Assembly: GCA_023433965.1 (NCBI GenBank)
Contig: JAEYTQ010000731.1
Coordinates: forward strand, 1-6,332
From: Pseudomonadota bacterium
Lineage (GTDB): Bacteria > Pseudomonadota > Alphaproteobacteria > Rhizobiales > Xanthobacteraceae
Length of the DNA stretch: 6,332 nucleotides
Reading direction: 5' to 3'
Part shown: in pieces, positions 5,566 through 6,332 of the stretch
Layout: the number at the start of each line of letters is the position of its first letter
How positions within the stretch are numbered: position 1 is the first letter of the stretch
The notes under the pieces: model-generated
Database searches by the model: none
What the model was told of the DNA's origin: nothing
The model's input: only the letters and a program-made list of their open reading frames with translations
Made by a program: the position numbers and the translations under genes

Positions 5566-6332
5566 CTACTTTGGCTGCCTATTCGGCTTCGCGGCGCCCG
5601 GCGGCTTCGGCTCCTTGTGGCCGCCGAACCCTGCACGCATCGCGGAGAGAATTTTTTCGGCGAAGGTGTGTTCCCGACGGGAACGGAAACGTGTGTAGAG
5701 CGCTGCGGTCAGGACCTCGGCCGGCACGGCCTCGTCGATCGCCGCATTCACGGTCCAGCGGCCTTCGCCGGAATCCTCCACGAAGCCGGAATATTCCGCC
5801 AGCTGCGGACTGTCGGCCAGCGCGGTGGAGGTGAGGTCGAGCAGCCAGGACGGGATCACCGAGCCGCGGCGCCACACTTCGGCGATGTCGGCGAGATCGA
5901 AATCGTAGCGGTGATCCGCCGGCAAGGCGTCGATGTTCGCATTCTTGAGGATGTCGAAGCCTTCGGCGTAGGCCTGCATCAGGCCGTATTCGATGCCGTT
6001 GTGGATCATCTTGACGAAGTGACCGGCGCCGACCGGGCCGGCATGGATGTAGCCCTGCTCGATTCGGGGATCGCGGCCCTCGCGCCCCGGCGTGCGCGGA
6101 ATGTCGCCGGTACCAGGGGCCAGCGCGGCGAAGATCGGGTCGAGCCGGTCGACCACGGCCTTCTCGCCACCGATCATCATGCAATAGCCGCGCTCGAGGC
6201 CCCACACGCCGCCGGACGTGCCGACGTCGACATAGTGGATGCCGCGCGCCTTCAGCGCCTTGCCCCGCCGGACGTCGTCCTGCCAGAAGGTGTTGCCGCC
6301 GTCGATGATGACGTCGCCGTCCTGCATCACGT
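5566..6332 (-). CDS. gnd: 6-phosphogluconate dehydrogenase (decarboxylating), short bacterial form, N-terminus cut by window
   Basis: Oxidatively decarboxylates 6-phosphogluconate to ribulose 5-phosphate and CO2. Counting from the GTG codon at 6330, which is an internal valine, 254 residues are visible: [16 protein letters not shown] (4-19), [18 protein letters not shown] (32-49) with the substrate-binding [11 protein letters not shown] (78-85), and [19 protein letters not shown] (98-116) with catalytic K107, N111 and E114. The C-terminal domain is the compact one ([29 protein letters not shown]), ending in a proline- and lysine-rich tail. Roughly 80 N-terminal residues, including the dinucleotide-binding GxGxxG, lie beyond the window, so the whole protein should be about 330 residues, not the 470 of the E. 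coli type. Characterised short-form enzymes, such as that of Gluconobacter, tend to prefer NAD+, but the deciding residues are outside the window. It is the first visible gene of the operon. Confidence 0.95.
   Translation of the reverse strand, partial: VMQDGDVIIDGGNTFWQDDVRRGKALKARGIHYVDVGTSGGVWGLERGYCMMIGGEKAVVDRLDPIFAALAPGTGDIPRTPGREGRDPRIEQGYIHAGPVGAGHFVKMIHNGIEYGLMQAYAEGFDILKNANIDALPADHRYDFDLADIAEVWRRGSVIPSWLLDLTSTALADSPQLAEYSGFVEDSGEGRWTVNAAIDEAVPAEVLTAALYTRFRSRREHTFAEKILSAMRAGFGGHKEPKPPGAAKPNRQPK

Noticed and set aside
3915..5834. A 639-codon open frame on the + strand opposite zwf and part of gnd
   Set aside because: Its translation is low-complexity, rich in Arg, Ala, Asp and Val with no recognisable domain, and it lies exactly antisense to two proteins with unmistakable family motifs. 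Long antisense frames are expected in GC-rich coding DNA.
6328..6332. GTG at 6330 as the start of gnd
   Set aside because: The family's Rossmann fold with GxGxxG must precede [10 protein letters not shown], so this codon is internal and the gene continues beyond the window.

Overview
The window is a GC-rich, tightly packed piece of a bacterial chromosome. It most resembles an alphaproteobacterium of the Bradyrhizobium/Rhodopseudomonas group. That placement rests on codon use dominated by G or C in third positions, the protein wording, and a CTCTCCCGC/GCGGGAGAGG palindromic repeat of the kind I associate with Bradyrhizobium intergenic spacers. It is a judgement from recall, not from a search.

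Layout. Bases 2-1789 (+ strand) hold nearly all of a glycoside hydrolase family 15 protein (glucoamylase/trehalase-like), missing only its first few codons at the window edge. Bases 1790-1941 are a short convergent spacer with a GC-rich hairpin and related repeat arms. From 6332 down to 1942, all on the - strand, runs a compact operon. In transcription order it is gnd (6-phosphogluconate dehydrogenase, N-terminus cut by the window edge), zwf (glucose-6-phosphate dehydrogenase), pgl (6-phosphogluconolactonase), gntK (gluconokinase) and a Cof-type HAD phosphatase. The gnd-zwf gap is 28 bases. Each later junction overlaps (4, 14 and 4 bases), so translation is probably coupled.

How the genes work together. 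Zwf oxidises glucose 6-phosphate to 6-phosphogluconolactone, Pgl hydrolyses it to 6-phosphogluconate, and Gnd decarboxylates that to ribulose 5-phosphate. GntK feeds free gluconate into the same 6-phosphogluconate pool. The operon is therefore a complete oxidative pentose phosphate branch with a second entry point. The HAD phosphatase at its end has no obvious pathway step. A sugar-phosphate or metabolite-repair role is the most interesting open question here. The GH15 enzyme could release glucose from an alpha-glucoside such as trehalose, but it is transcribed convergently and is not part of the operon.

I found no mobile element, CRISPR array, RNA gene or clearly novel system. This is mostly core carbon metabolism. 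The points worth a second look are the coupled HAD gene, a replaced substrate-site lysine in Zwf, the short-form Gnd, and the alternative foldings of the spacer repeat.
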